NCBI RefSeq assembly: GCF_014217335.1
Contig: NZ_CP060092.1
Span: forward strand, 1,257,501 to 1,321,500
Length of the DNA: 64,000 nt
Direction: 5' to 3'
From: Teredinibacter purpureus
GTDB taxonomy: Bacteria > Pseudomonadota > Gammaproteobacteria > Pseudomonadales > Cellvibrionaceae
The notes under the pieces were generated by a model. It worked only from the letters and a program-made list of their open reading frames with translations, was not told the DNA's origin and ran no database searches. A program made the position numbers and the translations under genes. Below are positions 10,470 through 19,456 of this stretch, in pieces (within the stretch, counting starts at the first letter, position 1; the number at the start of each line of letters is the position of its first letter).

Positions 10470-10545
10470 GTTGTTTACCTGTTATTTAACACCGATATCA
10501 GGCGCCAATAGGGGTATAGCGAGGCTATTTGTGGGGTTCCAGCCA

Positions 10546-10611
10546 CTACAGCCGAGGAATTACCCAACGGTTTAGTAAGTCTAGACGATATTTCGGCGGT
10601 TACGGCTGTAG
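10546..10611. repeat. 9-bp inverted repeat between the GGDEF and chemoreceptor genes
   Basis: CTACAGCCG at 10546-10554 and CGGCTGTAG at 10603-10611 are exact complements separated by 48 bp. They lie upstream of the minus-strand chemoreceptor start. The role is unknown and chance is possible. Confidence 0.3.
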
Positions 10612-10663
10612 CTTTAATATGAGGCGGGTGTTCTCTAACAAGGCATGAAATTAGAGGGAGTTG

Positions 10664-11632
10664 TTATGGGTTGGGTGGCTGAAAGATAACGGTATTATTG
10701 CGCCCGCTGTTTTTGGCTTCGTAGAGTGCACGGTCAGCATGGTCGATCCAGACAGAAGGGTCGGTGACCGAGGCGTTGAGTTCTGCAATGCCTAAGCTTA
10801 CGGTGAAATTAACGGCGTGACCCTCGTGTTCAACGGAAAGTGCCGCAATGGCATGACGTATACGCTCGGCCATTATTTGGGCGCCTTCAGCGTCGGTATC
10901 GACGAGAATGACGGCGAATTCTTCTCCGCCATAACGACCGGCTTGATCGACGTCGCGTACCTGATTACGCAAGGTGGCGGAGGTTTGTCGAATAACCTCG
11001 TCGCCGGTGGGGTGCCCGTACGTATCGTTAACCCGTTTAAAATGATCGATGTCGAACATGATGAGTGAGCTACAGCTGCCGTGACGCTGAAAACGCTTAA
11101 ACTCTTGCTCTAGTTCGCCTTGCCACGCTTTTCGGTTCAGTAAACCGGTAAGGCCATCTACGCGGCTGAGCGTATGCAGTTGCGCGTTCACATCCTGAAG
11201 TTGTAGGCGATTCACTGCGACTTCGGTTACATCATAAATAATTAAACAGATATGGGTGACAGTACCGCGAGTATTGGTCAGCGGAATGAGAGTGCTGTTT
11301 TGGTACATGTAATCGGCTAGGCTAGTAATGGGCCTATAGCTCGCGAAGCGAAATAAGTAGGGGCGTTGCTCCCAAGTGGTGAAGGCAGCATTTTCCAGCA
11401 TAAACACCGCTTCGGCTTTGCGTTTGAACCAGGCTTCGGGTACTTCGGGAAATACTTCAAATAGGTTATGGCCGAGTATTTCGTCGGGCGTTTTGGCACT
11501 GTGGTTTTGCATGAAGCTATTCCACAGTTGCATGTTAAATTCCTGATCGAGAATCACGAGACCTACATCGATATCTTGTAAGACATCCATGAGCCAGTGA
11601 AAATCGTTTAAAAAATCTTGCGTGTCAGTCAT
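10664..11632 (-). CDS. diguanylate cyclase with N-terminal PAS domain
   Basis: Makes cyclic di-GMP from two GTP. Residues about 10-135 form a PAS sensor (DVGLVILDQEFNMQLWNSFM, then TRGTVTHICLIIYDVTEVA) and residues about 155-318 a GGDEF domain. The catalytic motif reads RYGGEEF, so the active site looks intact. RDVD lies five residues upstream of it, the correct position for the RxxD product-inhibition site. No transmembrane helix is seen. It lies 35 nt downstream of the CheC/CheX-like gene on the same strand, suggesting one operon. Confidence 0.93.
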   Translation of the reverse strand: MTDTQDFLNDFHWLMDVLQDIDVGLVILDQEFNMQLWNSFMQNHSAKTPDEILGHNLFEVFPEVPEAWFKRKAEAVFMLENAAFTTWEQRPYLFRFASYRPITSLADYMYQNSTLIPLTNTRGTVTHICLIIYDVTEVAVNRLQLQDVNAQLHTLSRVDGLTGLLNRKAWQGELEQEFKRFQRHGSCSSLIMFDIDHFKRVNDTYGHPTGDEVIRQTSATLRNQVRDVDQAGRYGGEEFAVILVDTDAEGAQIMAERIRHAIAALSVEHEGHAVNFTVSLGIAELNASVTDPSVWIDHADRALYEAKNSGRNNTVIFQPPNP

Positions 11633-11667
11633 TGGGTATTAAGTGTGGCTCGGTGTGGTGGGCTAGG

Positions 11668-12279
11668 TTACTGGATGAGGTAGTCCAGCTTTTTTAGCAC
11701 AATATCCAGTGAATTGTCGGTCATAACGATGAGCAGATCGCAATTCACATTGTAGCCTTCAAGCTGGTAGTTAATTTCGGTCACCAGTGCGTGGGACCAG
11801 CGCGAGTTGTTCTGGTCAAATATTTCTTTCAGTCGCATGTGCTGGCCTAAGACCATAGGCGGGCCGTAACTAAACTCCATGTCTATTTGTTCGGCAATAC
11901 CTCTAAGGCAGGCGCCAAATAGCACGTTGGTGGTGTCCATGAGCAGTTCTCGTTCGGCCTGCTCATCTAGCGCGTCGTCATACTTCATTAACTGAGCAAG
12001 ATCAGTAAAGCTCGTATCGTTAAATATCAGCATGGCTTCGCCTGAGATTCCGCCGCCAATAAAGCCTTGGCACACGCCGGAAACAGAGTCGTTTTTGTCG
12101 ATGGAATGCAAAGCCATGGCAATATCGGAAGGCGCCATAACCTCTATATGCGGTATGGACAGTACTACAAAGGTGTCCAGTAAGCGCGCCAAACGGTCGC
12201 CCGCTTGGCCCATGGCCACATTGGTAATTTCCTGTAAGCAATCGCGTTGGTCTTCGCTGATGTTAAGAACGCTACTCAT
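11668..12279 (-). CDS. CheC/CheX-type chemotaxis phosphatase-like protein
   Basis: CheC/CheX/FliY-family proteins dephosphorylate CheY-type response regulators. The 203-residue protein has the characteristic repeat twice. The first copy is LQEITNVAMGQAGD (residues about 16-28), with the conserved Glu and Asn. The second is MDTTNVLFGACLRGIAEQ, with Asn conserved but Asp in place of the usual Glu. That change could weaken the second site. It is transcribed with a PAS-GGDEF cyclase, so the pair may control local c-di-GMP signalling rather than flagellar switching; this is inference. Confidence 0.75.
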   Translation of the reverse strand: MSSVLNISEDQRDCLQEITNVAMGQAGDRLARLLDTFVVLSIPHIEVMAPSDIAMALHSIDKNDSVSGVCQGFIGGGISGEAMLIFNDTSFTDLAQLMKYDDALDEQAERELLMDTTNVLFGACLRGIAEQIDMEFSYGPPMVLGQHMRLKEIFDQNNSRWSHALVTEINYQLEGYNVNCDLLIVMTDNSLDIVLKKLDYLIQ

Positions 12280-12377
12280 GTGTTATCCGGGAGAAATGCA
12301 TCGTAATATCTATTCTAGTCGCGTGCGGCTAAAATGCCGGAAATTAACGTCGTGAATTTTGAAAACGTGGAATATTT

Positions 12378-13037
12378 ATGCTGAAGTTTGAGATCTTACC
12401 GGTGACACCGTTCCAACAGAATTGCTCGGTTATTTGGTGCGAGCAGACACGAGAGGCCGCCGTTGTAGACCCTGGGGGCGAAATAGAGCGTATTGTTGCG
12501 CGGGTGCGCGAACTGGAAGTGACGGTTGTGAAAATAATCCTTACTCACGGTCATTTAGATCATGTGGGTGGTACGGCAGCGTTAAAAGCGGCGCTGAATG
12601 TGCCGGTTGTAGGGCCTCACAAAGATGATTTGTTTTGGTTGGATGCACTCGACCAGCAAGCGCAAATGATGAACTTTGCACCTGTAGCGTCATTTGAGAC
12701 CGATCTGTGGTTGAATCATGGCGATACCGTTACAGTGGGTCATCAGACCTTAGAGATCTTGCTCTGCCCTGGTCATACGCCAGGACATGTTGTGTTGTTT
12801 GATAGAGAAAGCCGGCTGGCCTTTGTGGGCGATGTACTTTTTAAAGGCTCGATTGGACGAACCGATTTTCCTCGGGGTGATCATGCGGCACTGATTCACG
12901 CGATTAAGACACATTTATGGCCACTTGGCGATGATGTTACGTTTATTCCGGGCCACGGCCCGCTTTCCACGTTTGGTTTTGAGCGACAACATAACCCCTA
13001 CGTAGGGGATGCTGATACGGGTCAAGCGCTTCCGTAA
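12378..13037 (+). CDS. MBL-fold metallo-hydrolase (glyoxalase II-like, YcbL type)
   Basis: Cytosolic metallo-beta-lactamase-fold hydrolase of the glyoxalase II-related group; the substrate is unknown. The metal motif reads THGHLDHVGG (His57, His59, Asp61, His62). Later ligands lie in CPGHTPGHVVLF, FVGDVLF and FIPGHGPLS. At 219 residues it lacks the C-terminal helical domain of true GloB enzymes, which fits the YcbL branch. It is divergent from the CheC-like gene, with both promoters in the 98-bp gap. Confidence 0.88.
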   Translation: MLKFEILPVTPFQQNCSVIWCEQTREAAVVDPGGEIERIVARVRELEVTVVKIILTHGHLDHVGGTAALKAALNVPVVGPHKDDLFWLDALDQQAQMMNFAPVASFETDLWLNHGDTVTVGHQTLEILLCPGHTPGHVVLFDRESRLAFVGDVLFKGSIGRTDFPRGDHAALIHAIKTHLWPLGDDVTFIPGHGPLSTFGFERQHNPYVGDADTGQALP

Positions 13038-13121
13038 TAATGCTGTTGTTCGATTGCCGCTTGGGCTACATTAATACGGCTAGCGGCGATCTCTCCTTCT
13101 TTTAACTTCTTTTTCTTTCCG

Positions 13122-13514
13122 GTGACAATCATGACCGATACGCTCGAGATGTTGGGTGCAGATTTCGATGAAAATTACGATGTTTTTATAGGCGATGCAC
13201 TCGAGACAGGCTGTGTGTGGGGCCTTGAAAATAGCGAGGGGTGGGCGTTGTGTGGCTCCTTAAAAAACGACGATTTAGATGTAATGCCGCTGTGGTCACA
13301 GCCCGAATTTGCGCAGCTGCATTGTCGCGATGAGTGGAGCGGGTATGAGGTTGTACCTATTGCGCTCGAAGAGTTGTTGGACGATTGGCTGCCTCGCATG
13401 CATGAAGATTTATTGTTGATTGGTACAAACTGGAATGATGATTTAGAGGGGTTAGAAATTGAACCGCTTGATTTTATCGAAGATGTGGATAGCGCGGCCG
13501 AAACCCTAGTGTAA
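13122..13514 (+). CDS. DUF2750-like hypothetical protein
   Basis: Small acidic cytosolic protein of unknown function, 130 residues. The pattern EGWALCGSLKNDDLDVMPLWSQPEF, an aromatic dewgy-like turn (DEWSGYEVVPIALEELLDDWLPRM) and a C-terminal Asp/Glu-rich tail match my memory of the DUF2750 family. An in-frame ATG at 13131 is an equally possible start. It lies 84 nt after the MBL hydrolase on the same strand. Confidence 0.65.
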   Translation: MTIMTDTLEMLGADFDENYDVFIGDALETGCVWGLENSEGWALCGSLKNDDLDVMPLWSQPEFAQLHCRDEWSGYEVVPIALEELLDDWLPRMHEDLLLIGTNWNDDLEGLEIEPLDFIEDVDSAAETLV

Positions 13515-13531
13515 ACGCTTGCCTCGGTGGC

Positions 13532-14158
13532 TTATTTTGCTGCGGGGGTCAAGTGCTTTTCGATCACCAGAGATTGCAGCCTTGTCATGACGGTTGAGGT
13601 GTTTTCGCTGGTTTGCCGCACATAGCGTATCGTTTTATCGGCGCCTACAAATACAACGCCAGGGGTACCTTCTACGTTATAACGCGCAGCGATGATGTCG
13701 GCTTTTAGGATAAGAGGCAGTTTTAAAACACGGCTATCGAAATAACTCACGGGATCGCCATCTTCCCAAATATTCATGGCAAATATTTTGACTTTTTCAT
13801 GCGTCAGTGTGCGTTGGAATAGATTGATTTCTGGCAGTAATTCCCGACAAAACTTACACCAGCTTGCCCAGAACACCATAATTACCTCATTCCCTTGCTC
13901 TAGTTCCCCATAAAGGGAATGCATGTTTCCCCCTATATCACTCATCATCCAGTCCGGTGCCGTCATGCCGACGCGCAGTGTGCGTGAATCGTTGGCGTGC
14001 AGGGGGCCGGCGATTAACAGGCAAAAACAAATCAGTAGGCCGCGCGTAAAATGACGCCCTAAAGAAAGAGTGAAAAAAGTGGTCATAAAGCGATTAAACC
14101 AACGTTGGAGAGAGGGGGTGTGCCTAAGTAACAGCAGCATGGGTTTATAGAGTGTCAT
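13532..14158 (-). CDS. TlpA/ResA-like periplasmic thioredoxin-fold protein
   Basis: Predicted periplasmic thiol-disulfide oxidoreductase. A hydrophobic segment ending GLLICFCLLIAGPLHA looks like a signal peptide or anchor. It is followed by VGMTAPDW and the active-site block VFWASWCKFCRELLPEI, where WCKFC carries the redox cysteines. VEGTPGVVFV is the cis-Pro loop. The start is uncertain: a GTG at 14185, an ATG at 14167, the ATG at 14158 (chosen, 14-bp overlap with the upstream GNAT gene) or an ATG at 14086 that would give a conventional signal peptide. The overlap implies co-transcription with the GNAT gene. Confidence 0.85.
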   Translation of the reverse strand: MTLYKPMLLLLRHTPSLQRWFNRFMTTFFTLSLGRHFTRGLLICFCLLIAGPLHANDSRTLRVGMTAPDWMMSDIGGNMHSLYGELEQGNEVIMVFWASWCKFCRELLPEINLFQRTLTHEKVKIFAMNIWEDGDPVSYFDSRVLKLPLILKADIIAARYNVEGTPGVVFVGADKTIRYVRQTSENTSTVMTRLQSLVIEKHLTPAAK

Positions 14159-14951
14159 GGGTATCATTGGTTCCCAGTGGGTCACAAATCAATTGGCGAC
14201 GTATAGGCGCCGTTAAGGTCCCGAGGGGGCATTGCTGAACACCCTGCTCATCGAAATTATCACCGCTTAACCATTGCTCGAAGGCTGGCTGGAGCTGCAG
14301 CCAATCGGCGTCAGTCATACCAAACCATGTCGTGTCGCGATTGTGGTTTTTTACCACCATTGCATTACGGAATAAACCTTCATATGAAAAGCCAAAGCGT
14401 AAGGCCGCTTTCTTAGAGCCTAGATTCAAAGCGTTACACTTCCACTCGCAGCGACGAAAGCCCAACGAAAAGACGTAACGCAAGAGTAAATAGACGGCTT
14501 CCGTTGCCAGTGGCGTTTTTTGCATTGAAGGAGAGAAAAGTACGTGCGCTAATTCAACCGAACCTTTTGCCGGTTCAATAGCCGCCAACGAAAACACACC
14601 CAAAGGTTCTTTGTGTGTATTGGTTATGCAGAAAAAAAGCGGGTCTAAGCCAAGTGCATGAGTGTGTAGCCATGCGGTGTAGTCTGAGAGGGTACGGAAA
14701 GGGCCATAGGGAAGGTAGGTCCAGACGGCATCGTGCGAACTTTGCTGTAGTTGAGCAAAAAGTGCGGCGGCATGACGTTCGATATTCAGTGGCACAAGAC
14801 AGGCCTGTTGGCCGCGTATTGTCGTACCCTTGGGGGCTTTGGTGGTGCTCCCGTCTACTTTCAAACCAATCGGCTGACCAAGAGTGTTCAAATCGTAATC
14901 GATTGGTTGTAATTTGCCCATTGGGGGGGATAGAGGGCGCGCTTTCATCAT
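14145..14951 (-). CDS. GNAT family N-acetyltransferase (RimJ/RimL type)
   Basis: Acetyl-CoA-dependent acetyltransferase; the substrate is unknown. In 268 residues the GNAT core (about 45-215) shows the RimJ/RimL-like features GVFSLAAIEPAKGSVELAHVLFSPSMQKTP (split here by family numbering), then TEAVYLLLRYVFSLGFRRCEWKCNALNLGSKKAALRFGFSYEGLFR. The latter is the signature of the group acting on ribosomal or small-molecule amines. It is divergent from parC with a 104-bp shared promoter region. Confidence 0.88.
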   Translation of the reverse strand: MMKARPLSPPMGKLQPIDYDLNTLGQPIGLKVDGSTTKAPKGTTIRGQQACLVPLNIERHAAALFAQLQQSSHDAVWTYLPYGPFRTLSDYTAWLHTHALGLDPLFFCITNTHKEPLGVFSLAAIEPAKGSVELAHVLFSPSMQKTPLATEAVYLLLRYVFSLGFRRCEWKCNALNLGSKKAALRFGFSYEGLFRNAMVVKNHNRDTTWFGMTDADWLQLQPAFEQWLSGDNFDEQGVQQCPLGTLTAPIRRQLICDPLGTNDTHDTL

Positions 14952-15055
14952 ACTTAAGCCACACGTTGGAGTTCTTATTTTCTGTAATCATGACATTTAA
15001 TAGGGGATCTCTGCTAGAATTCCGCGCAATAATTCTCTAAAAAATTCTGGTGATT

Positions 15056-17302
15056 ATGTCTGAGCCCACTGTTATTCCCTTCGCAGACGAACAGCTTCCG
15101 TTAAAAGAATTTACCGAAAAAGCCTACCTCGATTACTCCATGTACGTCATTTTGGACCGAGCGTTGCCTCACGTGGGTGATGGTTTAAAGCCTGTGCAAC
15201 GGCGTATTGTTTACGCCATGAGCGAGCTTGGGCTGAAAGCGAGTGCAAAATTTAAGAAATCGGCGCGTACCGTAGGTGATGTTATTGGTAAGTTTCACCC
15301 ACATGGCGATAGCGCAGCGTACGAAGCGATGGTGCTTATGGCTCAGCCGTTTTCCTACCGCTACCCGCTGGTAGAAGGGCAAGGTAACTGGGGTTCTCAA
15401 GACGATCCAAAATCGTTCGCCGCCATGCGATATACCGAGTCTCGGCTGTCGAAATATACCGAAGTATTGTTAACGGAATTATCCCAAGGCACAGTGGATT
15501 GGCTGCCCAATTTTGACGGTACCTTAGACGAGCCAAAAACATTGCCAGCGCGAGTTCCTAATGTATTGCTCAACGGTACAACGGGTATCGCCGTGGGTAT
15601 GGCGACCGATATACCACCGCATAATTTACGGGAAGTAGTCGACGCTACGATTCATTTGCTGGAAAACCCTACAGCCACAATCGAAGACTTGTGCGGGTTT
15701 ATTCAGGGGCCGGATATGCCTACCGACGCGGAAATTATTACCCCGCAGTCGGAATTACACAAAGTTTACGAAACGGGTCGTGGCAGTATGAAAATGCGTG
15801 CGATCTGGGCGGTGGAAGACGGTGATATCGTCATTCACGCGTTACCTCATCAAGTTAGCGGCGCCAAAATATTAGAACAAATCGCAGCACAAATGCAGGC
15901 TAAAAAGTTACCCATGGTGGCCGATTTGCGTGATGAATCGGACCATGAAAATCCAACACGCTTAATTATTGTACCCCGTTCGAATCGAATCGAATTAGAG
16001 CCGGTGATGAACCATCTATTTGCCACCACGGATTTAGAGCGCAGCTACCGTATCAATATGAATATGATCGGTATCGATGGCCGGCCAGGAGTGAAGTCGT
16101 TAGATAAAATTCTGCACGATTGGTTAAGTTACCGCATGGTAACGGTGCGCCGCCGTTTGCAACATCGTTTGGATTGGGTTGAACGCCGCCTACATTTGCT
16201 CGACGGTTTGCTTGTAGCGTTTTTAAATTTGGATGAAGTGATCCATATTATTCGTACCGAAGAGCATCCTAAGCAAGTGTTAATGGCTCGCTTTGAACTC
16301 TCAGAAGATCAAGCAAACTACATATTAGACACACGACTTCGCCAATTGGCGCGGTTAGAAGAAATGAAAATTCGTGGTGAGCAAGATCTGCTTGCAACTG
16401 AACGCGACAAGTTACAAAAAATACTCGATTCAGCGCGCCGTTTAAAAACCTTAATTCGAAAAGAGTTAGAAGAAGTTGCTGCAGAGTTTGGTGATGATCG
16501 TCGCTCGCCTATTGTGAGTCGTGCGGAGGCGCAGGCGTTCAACGAAACCGATTTAATGACCAGTGAGCCGGTAACGGTTGTGTTATCGGACAAAGGTTGG
16601 ATACGCTCTGCAAAAGGGCATGACATTGACCCAACCAGTTTGAGTTATAAAGCAGGAGACTCGTTTAAGTTGGTCGCTCGTGGTAAAAGTAATCAGTACA
16701 CGTTGTTACTGGACTCAACAGGTAGAAGCTACGCCATTGTTACGCATACGTTGCCGTCGGCGCGGGGGCAGGGGGAACCCATTACTGGGCGTTTAAACCC
16801 GCCAAGTGGTGCCGTAATAGAAGGTATGTTGATGGGTGAAGAAGCACAGCAGGTGCTTATGGCGTCGGATGCAGGGTATGGCTTTATTGCGACCTTGGCT
16901 GATATGTACACCAAAAATCGTGCAGGTAAAGCGTTGTTGAGTTTACCAAAAGGTGGTCGAGTATTAGCGCCGCAAGTCTTAGATACCCCAGAAGAGCTTT
17001 GGTTGGCCGCTATTAGTAACGAAGGCCGTTTGTTAGTTTTCCCTATTACCGAATTGCCACAATTATCACGAGGCAAAGGTAATAAAATAATTAATATTCC
17101 CGCTGCTCGAGTACAAGCGCGGGAGGAGTTTGTAATAGCATTAGTCGCAATAGACAAACGCCAATGCTTAAAAGTTAATTCGGGTAAACGGCATCTAACA
17201 CTTAAGTTTAAAGATTTAGAGCATTATCGTGGAGAGCGTGGGCGTCGAGGTAATAAATTACCACGAGGCTTCCAAAAGGTAGACTCAGTGGTAGTGGAAT
17301 AG
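15056..17302 (+). CDS. parC: DNA topoisomerase IV subunit A
   Basis: ParC is the DNA-cleaving subunit of topoisomerase IV, which unlinks daughter chromosomes. The catalytic tyrosine lies in [13 protein letters not shown] (about residue 126). The quinolone-resistance region reads [14 protein letters not shown] with the wild-type Ser. The C-terminal domain has shortened beta-pinwheel repeats ending in a basic region, as in ParC rather than GyrA. The length of about 748 residues fits. The open frame begins at a GTG (15050), but the ATG two codons later is the more likely start. Confidence 0.96.
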   Translation: MSEPTVIPFADEQLPLKEFTEKAYLDYSMYVILDRALPHVGDGLKPVQRRIVYAMSELGLKASAKFKKSARTVGDVIGKFHPHGDSAAYEAMVLMAQPFSYRYPLVEGQGNWGSQDDPKSFAAMRYTESRLSKYTEVLLTELSQGTVDWLPNFDGTLDEPKTLPARVPNVLLNGTTGIAVGMATDIPPHNLREVVDATIHLLENPTATIEDLCGFIQGPDMPTDAEIITPQSELHKVYETGRGSMKMRAIWAVEDGDIVIHALPHQVSGAKILEQIAAQMQAKKLPMVADLRDESDHENPTRLIIVPRSNRIELEPVMNHLFATTDLERSYRINMNMIGIDGRPGVKSLDKILHDWLSYRMVTVRRRLQHRLDWVERRLHLLDGLLVAFLNLDEVIHIIRTEEHPKQVLMARFELSEDQANYILDTRLRQLARLEEMKIRGEQDLLATERDKLQKILDSARRLKTLIRKELEEVAAEFGDDRRSPIVSRAEAQAFNETDLMTSEPVTVVLSDKGWIRSAKGHDIDPTSLSYKAGDSFKLVARGKSNQYTLLLDSTGRSYAIVTHTLPSARGQGEPITGRLNPPSGAVIEGMLMGEEAQQVLMASDAGYGFIATLADMYTKNRAGKALLSLPKGGRVLAPQVLDTPEELWLAAISNEGRLLVFPITELPQLSRGKGNKIINIPAARVQAREEFVIALVAIDKRQCLKVNSGKRHLTLKFKDLEHYRGERGRRGNKLPRGFQKVDSVVVE

Positions 17303-17473
17303 TAACCGGTAACGTGAAAGAATAACTTAATAGCTTTTGTAGTTGCTTTGAATTTCAGATGGCTCGACCCAAATCACATATTTTATGCAGGGAGCGGCTT
17401 GATCAATGTGGATTTAAGTGACACACTCACTTCCCCTCTGGGGATACCACAATGAATCATCTAAAAAAAATAT

Positions 17474-17734
17474 ATGTCTGGATTTCGTAAACATGGACGC
17501 ACAATGGTTAAATGTGTTGTTCGCTTAACGCACCGTGAAATTGGCGACGTCGTCGCTGAGACGCGTGATATATCTGAAAGCGGCGTATTTGTTAGCTGCA
17601 GCGAACTTGTCCATTATATTTCTATTGGCGACGAGTTTGACGCAAAACTGTACAGCGAATGCAACAACATTTCTGAAACCAGTATGAAGGTTGTACGCCT
17701 CACTAATGAAGGCGTTGGCCTTGTGTTTGCGTAA
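17474..17734 (+). CDS. PilZ-domain protein, small
   Basis: An 86-residue protein that is almost only a PilZ domain, the usual c-di-GMP receptor fold. DISESGVFV matches the (D/N)xSxxG half of the ligand motif. The N-terminal arginine motif is degenerate (RKHGRTMVK rather than RxxxR), so binding may be weak or absent. It follows parC by 171 nt. Confidence 0.7.
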   Translation: MSGFRKHGRTMVKCVVRLTHREIGDVVAETRDISESGVFVSCSELVHYISIGDEFDAKLYSECNNISETSMKVVRLTNEGVGLVFA

Positions 17735-17929
17735 ACACGCGAGCTGCGTATTAATCTCTCCCGTATTTAATTCTTGCCTTCCTCAGTGTTTAATCACATA
17801 GCGTTACGCTAGTATTTATGCGCTATTTTGTGACATTTGAGCGTAGAACTAGTAAACATTATTTAGTGGGGCGACGAATACATTATTCGCATGCCGCCCT
17901 AGCGTTAACGCTTTTATTTATCCTTGAGA

Positions 17930-18727
17930 TTAAAGGCTTTGCTCCAAGCGATTCGTTCGAATCATTGCGCGTAACTCTTCAATGTAGGCTTCACCTCTTT
18001 CTGAATAGTGCTCTAGGCCCGCCGCTAATAGTGTGCCCGTAGGTTCACGGTTTTGAACGCGTAAATAATCTCGCATTTTCCGCAGTTCTGCATAAGCGCG
18101 GTGGGTATTGATGTTATAAAAATAAGCGCTAACCGATTCAGCGGGTGAGTTGAATTTTCGTACTTCGTGTCCTGCGTTTGCAGAGCGTTGATTAGGTACT
18201 AGCCCGCATCCTTTTTTAAAACACCATTGGCCAAAATAATTATTGCCTTGTTTCGCGAAACGCGAACGCCCCCATGCGGATTCATTTGCAGCCTGAGCCA
18301 ATACGAGAGCACTTGGGATAATATCTACACGCTGAACCAATTCGTTTACGCGTCGTATATCGGTAGCGTCGTCATCATCGGGCAGATCAAAATCTTCGGC
18401 AAGTTTATCTATGAGTGCTAACTCCGCTTTAGAGAGCGTTTGGTCGCTGCGCAATTTTTTCTGTATGAGTAGTAGCGGCACTCGTTTTGCTTCCAGAGCG
18501 CGATTTTCTGCATCGATGAAAGGCGTAAAAAAATTAAAAAATGCGGCTTTTCGTTCGGCGGTATTTTTTATGGCGCCGAAATCGGGCGTTGCAACAATGG
18601 GAGCAGCGTTAAAGGGGGTTGTAAAAGCGGTTAACAGTGTGGGTTGATGGCTTAAATAAATAACGAGAATAAAAACACAAACTGTATACGCCGCAAGAGC
18701 GTAAGCAATGGCTTTTTTGATAAACAT
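17930..18727 (-). CDS. bax: Bax-like glucosaminidase-domain protein
   Basis: Member of the Bax/FlgJ-like N-acetylglucosaminidase family, predicted to act on peptidoglycan in the periplasm. An N-terminal TM/signal anchor (residues about 7-26) precedes the catalytic domain. Its hallmark is ALVLAQAANESAWGRSRF, containing the catalytic-type Glu, followed by NYFGQWCFKKGCG and a YFYNINTHRAYAELRKMR block. Its 265 residues match E. coli Bax. It converges on the upstream PilZ gene. Confidence 0.87.
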   Translation of the reverse strand: MFIKKAIAYALAAYTVCVFILVIYLSHQPTLLTAFTTPFNAAPIVATPDFGAIKNTAERKAAFFNFFTPFIDAENRALEAKRVPLLLIQKKLRSDQTLSKAELALIDKLAEDFDLPDDDDATDIRRVNELVQRVDIIPSALVLAQAANESAWGRSRFAKQGNNYFGQWCFKKGCGLVPNQRSANAGHEVRKFNSPAESVSAYFYNINTHRAYAELRKMRDYLRVQNREPTGTLLAAGLEHYSERGEAYIEELRAMIRTNRLEQSL

Positions 18728-18826
18728 AATGATCTCTTAGAAAAGGGGTTAGTACGAGCAAGCGATAAGGTAGACCAAAACAGCGGCTTTGCTGGATGCG
18801 AAGCCGCGGCCAGCGGTGGGGCTTGG

Positions 18827-19456
18827 CTACAAATCTAACGCTTTTCGCAATTTACTAAAATGAGTGCGAGCCGTTTCTTTGTCGGCGGGTTTATTACGGT
18901 CGGATTCGAGTGCGGGTTTTTGCGGAGGCTCAAGGTGTTCGCCTAATCTCACCCGGTCACATACTTCTTGATAGTGTTGTTTGAATATAGGGTAAGCAAC
19001 ATACTCATTGTTGTTTTGCAGAAAATACCAATCGGCGGCGCGGCCGGCATAATACACCGCAAGGTGGCTCCAGCGATTGCCTGCCTTGGGCGACGGCGCG
19101 CGGCAAGCTTCTAAAAAAGCGGCATGGGGTTCGGGCAAGCCGAGCGCACTACTGGTTTCACACGCTTTTATCATGGCGGCAAGTGTTGGTAGGAACTCGT
19201 TGTTTTCGATGATGGCCCGCGCAGCGAGCATTTGTACGCGTGGTTCAAACCGTTTTAGGGCGTCTAACCACAAACGTTTAGTCGCATTTACATCGGTTTC
19301 GCTGCTGTATGCTTTAAAAAACTGATTGTGATAGTTACGCTTAAACAACGCGAAAATTTGATTGAGTGCATCAATTCGGGCGTTGCCATTGGGTTCGGTA
19401 GCGTTGTTAGCTGAGTGCTCAGTTGGCCCAGCTTCGGTCAGCGAGTTCTTCTTCAA
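18827..19456 (-). CDS. lambda replication protein P-like helicase-loader candidate
   Basis: A 209-residue cytosolic protein with a disordered, polar N-terminus (1-27). Its central domain (about 28-125) resembles the phage lambda P family: IDALNQIFALFKRNYHNQFF, then KRLWLDALKRFEPRVQMLAARAIIE and LPTLAAMIKACE. Lambda P recruits and loads the DnaB helicase. The gene overlaps the end of a DnaT-like gene by 38 bp, so the two are probably translated together and work in primosome assembly or replication restart. No other phage genes surround it, so it looks domesticated. The function is inferred from family resemblance. Confidence 0.65.
   Translation of the reverse strand: MKKNSLTEAGPTEHSANNATEPNGNARIDALNQIFALFKRNYHNQFFKAYSSETDVNATKRLWLDALKRFEPRVQMLAARAIIENNEFLPTLAAMIKACETSSALGLPEPHAAFLEACRAPSPKAGNRWSHLAVYYAGRAADWYFLQNNNEYVAYPIFKQHYQEVCDRVRLGEHLEPPQKPALESDRNKPADKETARTHFSKLRKALDL

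Noticed and set aside
14615..15040. 141-codon plus-strand frame
   Set aside because: Antisense to the GNAT gene; no family resemblance.
17941..17970. TTCGAAT-type motif resembling a tRNA T-loop
   Set aside because: No cloverleaf or anticodon stem around it; it is inside the bax coding region. No tRNA found elsewhere by eye.
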